Source: Colocasia esculenta (lineage: Eukaryota; Streptophyta; Magnoliopsida; Alismatales; Araceae). From it: 64,000 nucleotides of DNA. Numbering within the stretch: the first letter of the stretch is position 1; each line of letters starts with the position of its first letter. Both the position numbers and the translations under genes were made by a program. This document shows, piece by piece, positions 44,391-55,386 of this stretch. A model generated the notes under the pieces. The model was given only the letters and a program-made list of their open reading frames with translations. It had not been told where the DNA came from and did no database searches. The stretch is from NCBI GenBank assembly GCA_014218235.1, contig CM024755.1, forward strand, positions 157,907,941-157,971,940, read 5' to 3'.

Positions 44391-45554
44391 ATGAAGGACG
44401 AAGTAGATAAACTCCATAAGGCTAGATTCATCAGGGTAGTGCTTTATCCAAACTGGGTGGCCAATATAGTCCTTGTCATGAAGAAAGACGGCAAAGTCAG
44501 AATCTGCATCGACTTCAGGGATTTGAATAAGGCATGTCCGAAGGACGACTTCCTGCTTCCTCATCTTGATGTGCTTATCGATAACACTGCTGGGCATGAG
44601 ACCCTCTCATTCATGGATGGATATTCAGGATATAACCAAATCCGTCTAGCTCCTGAAGATCAAGAGAAAACATCCTTCACCACGCCCTGGGGAACATACT
44701 GTTATGTAGTCATGCCGTTTGGGTTAAAGAATGCCGGCGCTACTTATCAAAGGGCGATGATGGCCATCTTCCACGACATGATCCATGTTTATGTAGAGGT
44801 TTACGTGGATGACATCTTGGTGAAGTCGAGAACCAGGAGAGAACACCCCAAAATCCTAGCCAAGGTGTTGCAGAGGTCGAGAGAATATCAGCTGAGAATG
44901 AATCCGAAGAAATGCATGTTCGGGGTGTCATCAGGAAAGCTGCTAGGGTTTATAGTTAGCAAGCGGGGCATTGAGATTGATCCAAACAAGGATAAGGCTA
45001 TAGCAGAAATGCCCCCTCCAAAGAACATCGCACAATTAAGAGGGCTAATCGGGCGTTTGCAATTCATCAGAAGATTTATCTCCCAGCATTCGCAAAGATG
45101 TCGCCCATTTTATGATCTCTTGAAAGGAGGGGCAAAATTCGAATGGAATGATAAATGTCAAGCAGCATTCGATGAGCTAAAAAGTTATCTCATGAATCCC
45201 CCGGTCTTACGGCCTTCTGTATTCGGAAAGCCGCTAATCCTATATCTCTCAGTCATTAAGGACTCCCTAGGAGCTGTCCTAGCACAACATGATGAATCTG
45301 GGAAAGAAAGGGCAGCATACTACCTCTCTAGGCTCTTCAACACCGCCGAATCCAAGTTCACCACCACGGACAAAACTTGTGCCGCACTCGTGTGGGTAGT
45401 CCAAAAGCTCAAGCACTACTTCCTAGCCCACGAGGTCAAGCTGATCTCAAGGATGGATCCACTCCGATATCTTCTTGGAAAGCCCGTCCTCTCTGATCGG
45501 CTGGCACGCTGGCAGAGCTTCCTCTCTCAGTTTGATATATCCTTTGTGGTCTAA
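44391..45554 (+). pseudogene. Tat reverse transcriptase and first RNase H
   Basis: 387 codons: FIRVVLYPNWVANIVLVMKK, VRICIDFRDLNKACPKDDF, FMDGYSGYNQI, YCYVVMPFGLKNAGATYQR and catalytic EVYVDDILVKS near 44795-44828. The RT connection follows (LLGFIVSKRGIEIDPNK, LRGLIGRLQFIRRFI), then a gypsy RNase H (AAYYLSRLFNTAESKFTTTDK). The first RNase H Asp position reads LYLSVIKDSLGAVL, where DAS would be expected, so its active site looks degenerate. It stops at TAA 45552-45554, in frame with the next domain. Confidence 0.9.
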
Positions 45555-46043
45555 AAGGTCGTCAAGGGGTATGCCATCGCCGAGCATCTAGCCCATCTCC
45601 CACTCCCTCACAGTGACTCCCTCCGAGAGGAATTCCCCGATAAGGAACTCTTAGCCATAATCAAAGACCCCTTCTGGTCCCTTCATTTCGATGGTGCACT
45701 CAACTCTCAGGGACGGGGCATTGGAGCCGTGCTGCTTACCCCGGAAGGTATTACCATCCCCTTTGCATATCAACTCACCTTCCCCGCTACTAATAACATG
45801 TCCGAGTATGAAGCTCTCCTTGCTGGCCTCAAACATGCTTACTTGCTGGGGGCATCACACCTCAGAATCATAGGGGACTCTCAGCTCGTTTTGCGGCAGG
45901 TGCTCTCAACTTACCGCACTCGTGACCCGAAGCTCAAGCCATACCAAGACCTGGTCACGCTGTTGGCAAGGCAGTTCCCAAGCTCATCTACATCCACACT
46001 CCTCGTTCCCAAAATATCTTGGCCGACGCTCTGGCGTCGTTAG
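45555..46043 (+). pseudogene. Tat second (archaeal-type) RNase H
   Basis: In frame with RT after the TAA. YAIAEHLAHLPLP leads to HFDGALNSQGRGIGAVL, MSEYEALLAGLKHA and IIGDSQLVLRQV, which supply the D, E, D residues of RNase H. A second RNase H after the gypsy one is a known Tat-lineage acquisition. The end is frame-shifted near 45985; the sequence ILADALASLASS, which normally closes this domain, continues in another frame. Confidence 0.88.
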
Positions 46044-46187
46044 CCTCATCCCTATCCTTCCCTCTGAGTCGCCGGACTGAGACAATCATCGTCTGGCGTC
46101 TCGATTTTCCATCTACTAGGACCCTTGGTTTAGCGACTTAGGGCGACCTTAGAAGAGAGGGCTAGGAAGAGAGGAGCACAGCAAATC

Positions 46188-47491
46188 ATGTTGACTGAAC
46201 TCGAAGAGATCCTGAATGAAGAAGAACTGCCATGGTACTTTGAGATAGAGCAATACTGCAGGGATGGAACGTATCCTGAAGGGGCAAGTGCAGAAGACCG
46301 CAGGGCCATCAGAAGAGCCGCCTTAAGGTACACAGTTGTCGGAGAAGTTCTGTACAGGCGAGCCCTTAATGGAGTCCTTTTAAGATGCCTTACCGATGAC
46401 GAGGCTTGGAAAGTGGTGGAAGGGGCCCATGCTAGTGAATGCGGAGGGCACGTTAACAGTCAAATGCTCGCGAAGAAGATTATTAGGCAGGGCTATTACT
46501 GGCCAACCCTAGAGGAAGACTGTACCATCTACGTCCGTAGGTGTGTCAAGTGTCAACTCCATGCTGATAAAATCCATGCCCCTTCCTCCTCACTACACCC
46601 ACTCTCCACACCTTGGCCATTCTCCATGTGGGCTTTCGATATTGTTGGCCCTCTTGGTGATCTAATGCTCAAATCAAATAGAAGTCTTTTATCCTAACAG
46701 CAACTGAGTATTACACCAAGTGGGCAGAAGCAGAATCGTTCACAGAAATCAAAGCATCCACAGTGTGCCGCTTCATCATGAGAAACATCATCTCACGGTT
46801 CGGAGTGCCAAGCAGCATCGTCACGGACAACGGACCACAGTTCATCTCGCAAGAACTCCAGGACCTCTGTAAGAAATATAACATCACTCTGCATCATTCA
46901 TCACCGTATTACCCACAAGGCAATGGCCAAGCTGAAGCAACTAATAAAACCCTTCTTAAAATCCTAAAAAAGACCTGTGAATCGCATAAATTTTCCGACT
47001 GGCCAGAAAAGCTAATAGAGGCTCTATGGGCCTACCGTACCTCCGTCCGCACTCCCACGGGGCAAACCCCGTACGCCCTCACTTACGGGATAGAGGCGGT
47101 AGTTCCATACGAGATTCTAATCCCTTCACTAAGAGTCCAATTAGACAAGGAACTTAATCTTGATGAACGTCGAGAGGCGTTGCTAGTCCAATTGGAACTC
47201 TTAGATGAAAGGCGGCTTATGGCAGCCGATCATGTGCTTTCATATCAAAGGCGAATCTCAAGGTCTTTCGAAAAGAAGGTAATTGAGCGTAAATTCCAAG
47301 AGGGCGATATGGTCTTGAAGCGCATTTTCATCAAACCCGGAGGTCCTAGGTCCAAACTGCAACCTAATTGGGAGGGTCCGTACGTTGTGAGGGAAGTCTA
47401 CCCCGGAAACGCTTACCGCTTAGTCAATGCTGAGGGCGTCGAATTGTCACATCCGTGGAATGGGTTGTACCTCAAACGATTCTATCCTTAG
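46188..47491 (+). pseudogene. Tat integrase
   Basis: The HHCC zinc finger lies in 46430-46560 (GAHASECGGHV, RRCVKCQLHAD), followed by WAFDIVGPLG (first Asp). A frame shift near 46675 leads to the second part: FGVPSSIVTDNGPQF (second Asp), PYYPQGNGQAEATNK (Glu), WAYRTSVRTPTGQTPYAL, and a C-terminal region with LQPNWEGPYVV and GLYLKRFYP. The D,D,E triad is intact. No chromodomain follows, in contrast to Gypsy-B. Confidence 0.92.
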
Positions 47492-48295
47492 GGCTATAGG
47501 TGTGAGGCCACAACACCTAGATCGGGGAGTAGCCCCGTGTTGGGAGTCCAAGATACCTCTCTAATCGCCAAGGGTCGCTCCAAGTTAGGATTAACACACA
47601 CGCACACGGCAAGCCCGGATAACTACACTTGGTAGATGCTGCAACTATGCGGGCTCTACTCTAGCGATGCATCGGTCATTCTCTCCTAATCAGTCGAAGT
47701 GTAGGGGCAAAGGGTTTGTAAAGGCGAGGTCACCAACCTACAGCATACCCCGACGAGAGGAAGCCTCAAACAGGGACGGTCAAAATAACAAAGGGGCAAA
47801 GAAGCAAAGAAATAAAAAAAGAAAAGAAGATCCATAATACAACAGGGGCATGGCAAAGAGTGGCAAAGTCCCCGCGGGACACTAATGAGCCCGGTCGTAC
47901 GCATGCCCCAAAGCAAGGCAAGTCCATAGCAAAAGACCATAAAGTCCCTCCACAACAAACCCAATCTCCGAAGGGTATGCTGTAGGAAGTAGCCGAACCC
48001 AACGTCCCTATACCTACACAATACTTTCCTAAAATGATCTTCCATTTCCCCCTATAAGATCGAATCACCTCTTGGGTAGGGCTTAATTAGTCGCGACCTC
48101 AACTAAGGGTAGTTTTCCGAGGCATTGTCACCCCTTACTTACGTCCTAACTTAGAGAGGCCTGTGGCGAGAACCAGAGGTGATCGAGATTCCTAACCAGC
48201 GGCTCGAACCGGTTTAAGTGTTGTGGCCCGAAGGTGCGAGTACCCTCCGTCTCACGCGTCTTATTTTAGGAAGAGCTAACGCCGGCTTTAGGCGC
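47492..48295 (+). other. Tat spacer after integrase
   Basis: Noncoding; I see no protein similarity on either strand. It precedes the tandem array. Confidence 0.5.
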
Positions 48296-48780
48296 TAATC
48301 AAAACTCCAAAAAATCAGATATTTCCAAAACTCCAAAAAAATCAGATATTTCCAAAACTCCAAAAAATTAGATATTTCCAAAACTCCAAAAAAATCAGAT
48401 ATTTCCAAAAAAAAACTCCAAAAAATTAGATATTTCCAAAAAAAACTCCAAAAAATTAGATATTTCCAAAACTCCAAAAAAATCAGATATTTCCAAAACT
48501 CCAAAAAAATCAGATATTTCTAAAACTCCAAAAAAATCAGATATTTCCAAAACTCCAAAAAAAATAGATATTTCCAAAAAAAACTCCAAAAAAATCAGAT
48601 ATTTCCAAAACTCCAAAAAAATCAGATATTTTCAAAACTCCAAAAAAATCAAATATTTCCAAAACTCAAAAAAAATAAATAAAATAAAATATTCCCAAAA
48701 CTCCAAAAAAACCAAATATTTCCCAAAACCCTAAAAATCAGATATTCCAAAACATTAAATAATGTTTTCAAAATTTCAAG
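48296..48780 (+). repeat. A-rich tandem array, about 27-bp unit, about 16 copies
   Basis: Unit close to AAAACTCCAAAAAAATCAGATATTTCC (27 bp; here cited only to define it by its words AACTCC and AGATATTTCC), with A-run length changes and ATTAG/ATCAG variants. Tandem arrays in the 3' untranslated region are characteristic of Tat elements and can seed satellites. Open frames seen across it on the minus strand are repeat artefacts. Confidence 0.92.
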
Positions 48781-49080
48781 CCGTTTGCATACATGCATTT
48801 CATTGGTCTATTCACATCTTTCGCCTATTTAATAAGGCTTAGTCCCTTGACTAATTATCAAGGTCGGTCACTCGTCGCATTTTAAGGCAAGGGGCTAAGC
48901 CTAAGAGCGGATCTGACTTGTTTCGTGGTTGTCTAAGTGTGCAGGACGGAAAAGAAAGCGGCACTCATATCTCACTCGTCACTCTCACTAAGTCGCAAAC
49001 CATAAAGCATAAAAGGTTCCATTCCATTCATATCATGTACACCATCATGACAAAAAGAAAGGAGCAAAAGGTACAAACCC
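48781..49080 (+). other. Spacer between tandem array and antisense gene 1
   Basis: No coding signal on the sense strand. It would contain the 3' end of antisense gene 1; I see no canonical AATAAA on the minus strand close to the stop. Confidence 0.4.
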
Positions 49081-52000
49081 TCAACCACTCTCCCCCGTAC
49101 CCTCAGGCGAGCGGGGAGATGGAGGGGCCATGTCCCTCGGACCGGTCTCGCTCCCCTCCGGTGCTCTCTCACGCCGTCGTCGCTCCTCCTCCTCGTTCCT
49201 CTGTCGTCCGGAGGAACCCGTCAGATAGTGTCCAGCGAATCCGCTCGGGATACCTCTCCTGCTGGTCGCCGATCGGCTGCGTCCAACCAAGGCTAGGGCC
49301 CTATCCAGACCCTTCATCTCGGATCGCAGCATGTCGCAGTGATGCCTCTCCTCCCCTAGCTGGGTGCGGAGATCCCCGGCCTCGGCGCGCAGTCGCGCCG
49401 CCTCCTCCACCTCCTGGCGCCAGCGTGCCGCCTCCGCCGCCTCCTGCTGCCAGCGTGCCGCCGCCTCTCCCTCCTGGCGCCACCGCGACGCCTCCTCCGC
49501 CGCCTCACGCCACCGCGCCACCTCCACTGCCTCAGGGCGTAGGCATAGCTCCGCCATCTCCGCCTCCAGCGTGGTCGTCCGCGCCAGGGTGGTCCTCAGC
49601 TCCTGCTCCTGCAATATCAAACATCTTGTCAGAACTCACAAAAGAAACGAAAGTCCAGGGGCATCAAAGCAAGCACTTACCCGCTCCCGCAGCTGGGCGA
49701 GGGCATCCTCCACTCGGGCCGCCGCCGACGCTAGCTGGCCCTCCAAAACGGAACGGCCAGGATCCTCTCGGGAAGAGGAGGCCCCTCCCACCATCTACTA
49801 GGCTCTCTCTAGCTCCACCCGCTACAAAAGAAACAACAGGGGTCAGTTAACTGAAACCAGAAATAGAAGGGTAGGGTGCAAAATACTCACCAGCTGGTCC
49901 ACCACCCCCTGAAGATCATCTCGTTGCTGGATGGTGGAATGGAGGATACCCTCGAGCAAGGAGATCCGCCCCTCAGGGTCAAGCTGCAAGCACGAGCCTG
50001 GTCAGTCACGCAATCAAATCAATAACTCAAAACAGACTGAAAATGCTAAAAACTCACCGGTCGCCGGGTCCCCTTATACACTTGGGCCCCGTACCTCCGT
50101 GCATACGTACGGAAGTAGTCCTCGTCGCTCATGGCCTCGGAGGCCACCTCCTTGCCCCGCTGCTCCCAGTCGTCCAGCTACTCTCGAACCTGGACCGTCC
50201 AGTCCGTGACCTGCTGGATCCCTCGAAAGCTGCGACCTGGCCTCTCCCATGGCCTCTGTCGGGTCGGGAACTCCACCACCGCCTGGTGGAGTCCCAGAGT
50301 CCGCGCCACTAGCCGGTGGTGGAGCGGGACCACTGTGTTGAAAAAATGGAGCCAAATGTCCCTACTGAAGTAGGGACGGTCCCGCTCCACCCACGGCTGG
50401 GCGGCGTCGCTCTCCCCAACATAGGGAGTCCACCGTACCTGCACACCACGAGCAAAGATCCATCAGTCAACTGTCAGAATAAGCAAAGCAAGGAAAAGGG
50501 CTAAGGTTAGAACTACTCACATGGCCGAACGGGATGGTATCCAGAATGTCATGGATCAGGGTCACCTGTCGCCGCAGGGACCGCTCGTCGCGGCAAAATC
50601 GCCAGCGCTGTAGGAGAGGTATAGCGCTGCGTCGCCTCGCCACCCCGCGACCCAGGGAGGGGAGGTGGTAGTATGCCCACACCTGCAAAAGTAACACGAG
50701 TCAGTACCACAGTTAATCCAGTTAATAAGCAGGAAAAGCAGCAAAAGGTAAGGGTAGAAATGTACCTGTAGCAGTGGGAAGAACCCCGCGACACCTGTCT
50801 CCCTGCTGGAGGTGCCCAAGCTGTCAAAGAGGTGGGCCAGGAGGGCCGCACCCCATGCGCAGTTGCCCACGCTGGACAGATCCTCCAGCAAGGGCAGGCA
50901 TCGGCAGTCGACCGGGTCCCCTCTGGTCCCCAGGATCAGCTTCCCGATCACGAGGGTCAGGAATCGCCGCAAGTCCCTGTCCGCTGCGTCTCCCTCCTCC
51001 TCCGCCAGCACCGCTCTGGCGTCCTCCGTCAGCCGGGCCATGTAATCCACCTGGCTCTCCCCCGTCTGATGGCGCGCACTCGCCACCCCCAAACTCGCCA
51101 GCAGCACTGTCCGCTGCACCAGCGAAGATCTCTCGCGCCTCACCTCCAAGCCAAGCAACCTCTCCACTGGCTCCTGATAACTGGTATAAGTGGTCCCGGT
51201 CACCGCCTGGCCGCCCACGCGCAGGCCGGTGATCCATACCACGTCCTCTAACGTGGGGATCATGTGTCCCCACGGAAAGAGGAAAGTGTGGCACTGCGGG
51301 TCCCACCTCTCCTTTAGCGCCTGGATAAGTGCTACGTCCGGCGTCAGCTCCTCCAATCGTAAGAAGGGCCCGAAACCCATCCCCTCCAGACGGCGCCTCT
51401 GGAAGTCCGGCAAGCCGTCATAAATCGCCCGGACGACTGCCCATCCGAGCCGGGATCTCAGCTCACTCTACAAAACAAACATCAAAAGGATCAGAAGTCA
51501 GTAATGAAAGCCAGCAAACCGCTCACTACTCTGATAAGGCGACAAGGGGTCTGTCGCCTTATGAAGGCGACAGAACCCTCGTCGCATTAATCATCTTGGT
51601 CGCGACACCCTACCTGTCGCCTTCTAAAAGGCGACAGGAGGGCTATCGCCTTCCCTCTGGTAAGGCGATAGGCCCCCTGTTGCATTACCAGGGCCGCCCC
51701 GAAACGGAGTTTTCCCGCTTTCCGGTCGTTCCCATTGGGCGAATCGCCCTACATTGGGGTGCTCTGCACCCCCCATATCTTGCATTCAAGGTTTAGAGTT
51801 CGAGATCCTACTTTCTTGGGCCCAACGGGCTCGTCATCGTTCCCCGCCGCCGGCACGGTCTCCTCCTCCATGGGCACGACCGGAGGGACTTCCGGGGCCG
51901 CCGTCGACGGTCCCTCACCCAGTTGTCGCCGCTGGATGGTCTTCTTATGACGCCGACCGCCACCGTCGCCGCCTTGGCCCTCTCGGTGCTCGCCCTCCAT
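49081..52000 (-). pseudogene. Antisense gene 1 of Tat element: plant mobile domain protein with coiled coil, seven exons
   Basis: Exons on the minus strand: 52000-51812, 51467-50766, 50682-50521, 50438-50058, 49983-49891, 49821-49681, 49608-49081. All six introns (344, 83, 82, 74, 69, 72 nt) have GT-AG ends and every exon is a whole number of codons. The product is about 730 residues: a basic Gly-rich start (MEGEHREGQGG), a plant mobile domain across exons 2-4 (LIQALKERWDPQCHTFLFPW, TLEDVVWITGLRV, PLLQ joined to VWAYYHLPSL), then an Ala/Arg/Glu coiled coil in exon 7 (ARWRQEAAEAARWRQE) and a basic tail. Exon 4 has TAG at 50180-50178. Exon 6 has TAG TAG at 49800-49795, avoidable with an acceptor just before ATG 49794. 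Host plant mobile domain proteins act in silencing and development; the role here is unknown. Confidence 0.82.
51536..51680. repeat. GCGAC/GTCGC word cluster in intron 1 of antisense gene 1
   Basis: AAGGCGACAAGG, CTGTCGCCTTATG, GGTCGCGACACC and CTGTCGCCTTC words lie wholly inside the 344-nt intron 51811-51468. Confidence 0.75.
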
Positions 52001-52522
52001 CGCCGGTTGTCAAAGGAAGGAGAAAGGTGAGAAGGAGAGAGAAAGAGAAATAGAGGAAAGGGGGGTCGTCACCGACGATCACCAGAGGAAGGGTTTGCCG
52101 GAGAAGAAGAGAAGAAGAAGGGAAGGGAAATCGCCGGAGGATGAGGGAAGAAGGAAAGAGGAAAGTTTTGAAAGGGGGAAGAAGAGAAGGGCGCTCGGCC
52201 CGAATTCAAACTGCCCCGGGACCTGTGAACGCGACAAGGCCTGTGTCGCCTTCTGGTCAGGTGGCGATAACAGCCATGTCGCCTTCACTTTGCTAGTCGC
52301 GACCGTTGACCAGTCGCCTTCAGGGTAGCGACTCATCCTATGTCGCCTTCTCGACCCAGTGCGCAAAACTCATTGAAAAACAATTCTCATTGCAAAAATC
52401 TAATGCTTACATCAAATAAAAGTCATCAAAAGCAAAAATCAACATGTCTCTCACTCCCATTACGTCAAGCCCACATCAAGTCTCTCAAAAGCTCAAAAAA
52501 TACAATCAATTCTCTCTCCAGC
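52001..52522 (-). promoter_or_regulatory. Upstream region of antisense gene 1, with GCGAC/GTCGC cluster
   Basis: Purine-rich near the gene start, with a GCGAC/GTCGC cluster at 52222-52345 (AACGCGACAAGG, TGTGTCGCCTTC, TAGTCGCGACC), 220-345 bp upstream of the ATG. No clear TATA box. That it acts as a promoter is inference. Confidence 0.35.
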
Positions 52523-53975
52523 TCACGGTCCCCTCAGTGGCCGAATCTTCTCTTGCTCTAGGAGGTATGCCTGGTACGTCTCCCGGTCCTCATCGAGCCT
52601 CGGTGGGAGTACGTGGGTAGCGCACGCCCTCCACAAGGCCAGCGCACTCCGCACGGCCTGTTCGTCCTCCGGGTTCCCCAAGCACCGCTTCTTCACAGGT
52701 GGCAAGTGTGACGGCGGAAGCACTCTAGTCCTCGGCTTCCCGATCTGTAGGTAGCACCGCTGCGGGTTGTAGAGCATGGTCGCCGTGTTCCCTATCAATT
52801 GCAAATCCAGTCCGCGTCCGAGTGGTAGCCGGATCTCCGCTCCGCGAAGTGCCGCCACACCCAAAGCAAAGTGCTCCACCGGAAGGGTGTTGAGGTAGTG
52901 CCGCCATGCACTCCTCGTCTTCTTGTCCGCCGTCCTGCATAAAACCTTGTCGGGGAATTTGGTCGCGCCGCCAATAAAGTTCAATGGATGGCACCCGAAG
53001 ATCCGACTGTCGGTGGTAGGATTGTCTACCGGTTTAAATTTAATTCTCACACCCAACCAGCACTCTAAAAGGATCATGGAACCATAAAGGAAACCCCCTA
53101 TGGAGGCCGAGGTAAGACCCGAGTAAAGATGTGCCAAGACGACGTGAGAAAGTGAAAGTCCCCGCCATACCCCATTTATGGCACTCAAGCTAGCATAGTC
53201 TATGAGGTGATCCCCAGACGGGAAGAGCACCAACCCACACAAACATATGGCCACGGCCTTGGCTATCTCACGGTGGTATACGCTCTTGTCCTTACACTTG
53301 GATATGACCCACTTAGACAAAGGCACTAGATGGATGAATTGTGGGCTAATCATGGTGAATACATCCCCGGGGTCGGTCATGAACTCCCCTAGAATAAACT
53401 TCGGGTTAATGGGCTCGACAGTGTAGCTTATGCTTTGCTCGTCCCCCGGCTTGGTTTTAGGAAGAGCTAGGAAGGCCTCAACCTCCTCTAGAAGGACGGT
53501 CGCCTCAAATTTGGGAAAGATGAAGGTATGGGTTTGTGGGTGCCATAATTCTATGAGGGCCGTGATGCTATGCCAATCAAACGAGATCTTATGGTAGTTA
53601 TGGGCCGCTATCAAAACCCCGCCCAATCCCCACTCTCTTAAGAATCGGATGACGAACATGGGTAAGGCTTTCATCATAGGGGCGATCCATGTGAGCTTAG
53701 AGTAGCGTCGGGAGCCGGGAAAGAGCTAGAAGAAAAAGGGGAAAAGAGAGAAGGGAGAAAGAAGAAGAACAAAATTAATAAGGAAATTCGGAGCAGAAAT
53801 TCATGAAAATTCAAAACACCAATCTACTTACCTCCCTCACTTCCTCTCTCCGGCTCAAGTGGTTGGGAACGTCCGTCAACCTCATAAGAGCCTCATAGGT
53901 CGCCCGAGCACGCTTCGGACCTTCATAAGCCGCTTCCCCACCCATGGGAACAAAAGGAGCTCTCTTCATGGCCAT
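52523..53975 (-). CDS. Antisense gene 2 of Tat element: two-exon plant mobile domain-like protein
   Basis: Exon 1 is 53975-53832 (48 codons from ATG, MAMKRAPFVPMGGEAAYEGP). The intron is 53831-53726 (106 nt; GTAAGT donor, pyrimidine-rich tract and TAG acceptor). Exon 2 is 53725-52523. The 448-residue frame has no stop. Exon 2 starts LFPGSRRYSKLTWIAPMMKA and carries ITALIELWHPQTHTFIFPKF and LLEEVEAFLAL. These match the W-P-HTF-FP-LEEV pattern of antisense gene 1 and resemble plant DUF7745/plant mobile domain proteins found in retroelements. A second conserved stretch is SKWVISKCKDKSVYHREIAK. The basic Pro-rich C-terminus ends near 52523. Function unknown; it may belong to the family of additional ORFs known in Tat elements. 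Confidence 0.8.
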
Positions 53976-54042
53976 GAGAGCTTGCAAAGCTTGAAGAAAA
54001 GAAGAGAGAAGAGAGAGCTACGAATTTGGCCTCTCACCCCCC

Positions 54043-54052
54043 TTATTTATAG
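54043..54052 (-). promoter_or_regulatory. TATA box of antisense gene 2
   Basis: CTATAAATAA on the minus strand, about 70 bp upstream of the ATG at 53975. This is a good plant core promoter in both sequence and spacing. Confidence 0.65.
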
Positions 54053-55386
54053 AGCTATACACTCCTATTTCTGCTAGGAGAGGGTAGGGGAGACCCATTA
54101 GGAGTGGAAGTTTGAGTGGGAGGCAATTAGAGTCCAAATAGGAGTCAAGTCCAAGTCCCATACTGAAAGATTTTGAGCTCGGGCTGAGGAACCTGTGAAA
54201 GCGACATATCGACCCGTCGCCTTCAAGGTGGCGACGTGGTGCCCGTCGCCTTCTTCAGACAAGGGTCGCGACATGCCCTATGTCGCCTTATGATCATTTT
54301 ATATTGTCATGCTTATTGCTATGAATTGCTCAGAATTCTCGCACACATGCTTTGATGTTCGTTTATTTGGTACGTTGTATCATGTCTATCTTTATTGCTT
54401 TGATTATTGGAAAACCCATAAAATCAGAAAATGCAGGAAAATCCATAAAAATCAGAAAATTCAGAAAATCAAAAGAGACATCCGTCAGGTAAGTATCTCC
54501 AACTTTAATCCCTCTGCATTACTATATGATATCTGCGCTACTATATTAGCTCAAGGACCGGCTGGTTCCCAGTGTGTTTCAGGATCTGAGTTCCCCTTCA
54601 TCAAAAAACAAGGATGATCTAGGTACACACTGCTAATCGCTGGATAGGCCGTTAGGTGATGTAACTCGGGACGATGGATTCTATTGCACGTCGGGGATGC
54701 GAAGTGTCTTGACCCTTGCTTATATTGTCTAGCAATATTATCCTTGAATACTTGTTATTTTTTCCTTTTTGCATTCGTTTTTATGATTTTTTTTTATTTA
54801 GCCCAGCATGCATCATATAGGAATTTTGAGCTTCATGAATCATGATTTGTCAAAGTCAGCTTCCCAATGATGTCCCAACACGAATCCTCCATTTTCGGAT
54901 AAGAATTCCACTCCAAATTTGAAAGTTTTCCTCGAGCTTGCAGCTCGGTCCAGTCTGCCAGTGTGGTTCCTATGAGGGATTCCTCTCATCCCCATTCATT
55001 ATAACAGCCATTCCTTTATCCCCGATCCGCTCATTAGTCGCGAACCGCTCAAAGGCCAGAGTCGAATCGACCCGCCGGGCAGCACCTATCCCCTAATGAA
55101 CGAAACCTGCACGCTAAAGATAGCCAGGGTACCTCTTGAATCAGGAGGTTGATCATTCTTTTCTTTTGATTTTTATTCGTCCCAAATAGGAACCATCCGC
55201 GCACTCTGTTCCCAGCCATGATCAAGGTCAGCCGGATAATTCTCACTGCTTATTCATCCAGAATGGGTGTCTCTTTACCTTGATGCCTGCTTTTCAGCTC
55301 ATTCCGCTACATCGCCGTCTCACGCCATTTTCGCTCCATCACCGCTCCACTCCCTCGCAAAGCAGGCATCAACGAGGGGCAAAATC
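54053..55386 (+). other. Tat 3' untranslated region to polypurine tract
   Basis: Noncoding. It holds a GCGAC/GTCGC cluster at 54196-54288 (150-240 bp upstream of the antisense gene 2 TATA box), a short AAAATCAGAAAAT repeat at 54418-54472, and the polypurine tract GAGGGGCAAAATC at 55374-55386, directly before the 3' LTR. Confidence 0.6.

Noticed and set aside
48295..48616. Minus-strand ORFs of repeated Trp/Lys/Tyr peptides
   Set aside because: Pure translation of the 27-bp tandem array.
48918..49850. 310-codon Pro/Ala-rich plus-strand ORF
   Set aside because: Shadow of the GC-rich antisense gene 1 exons. The minus strand has splice sites and domain continuity; this frame has neither.
50774..51232. 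Pro/Ser-rich plus-strand ORFs across 50774-51251
   Set aside because: Opposite-strand shadows of the plant mobile domain exon 2.
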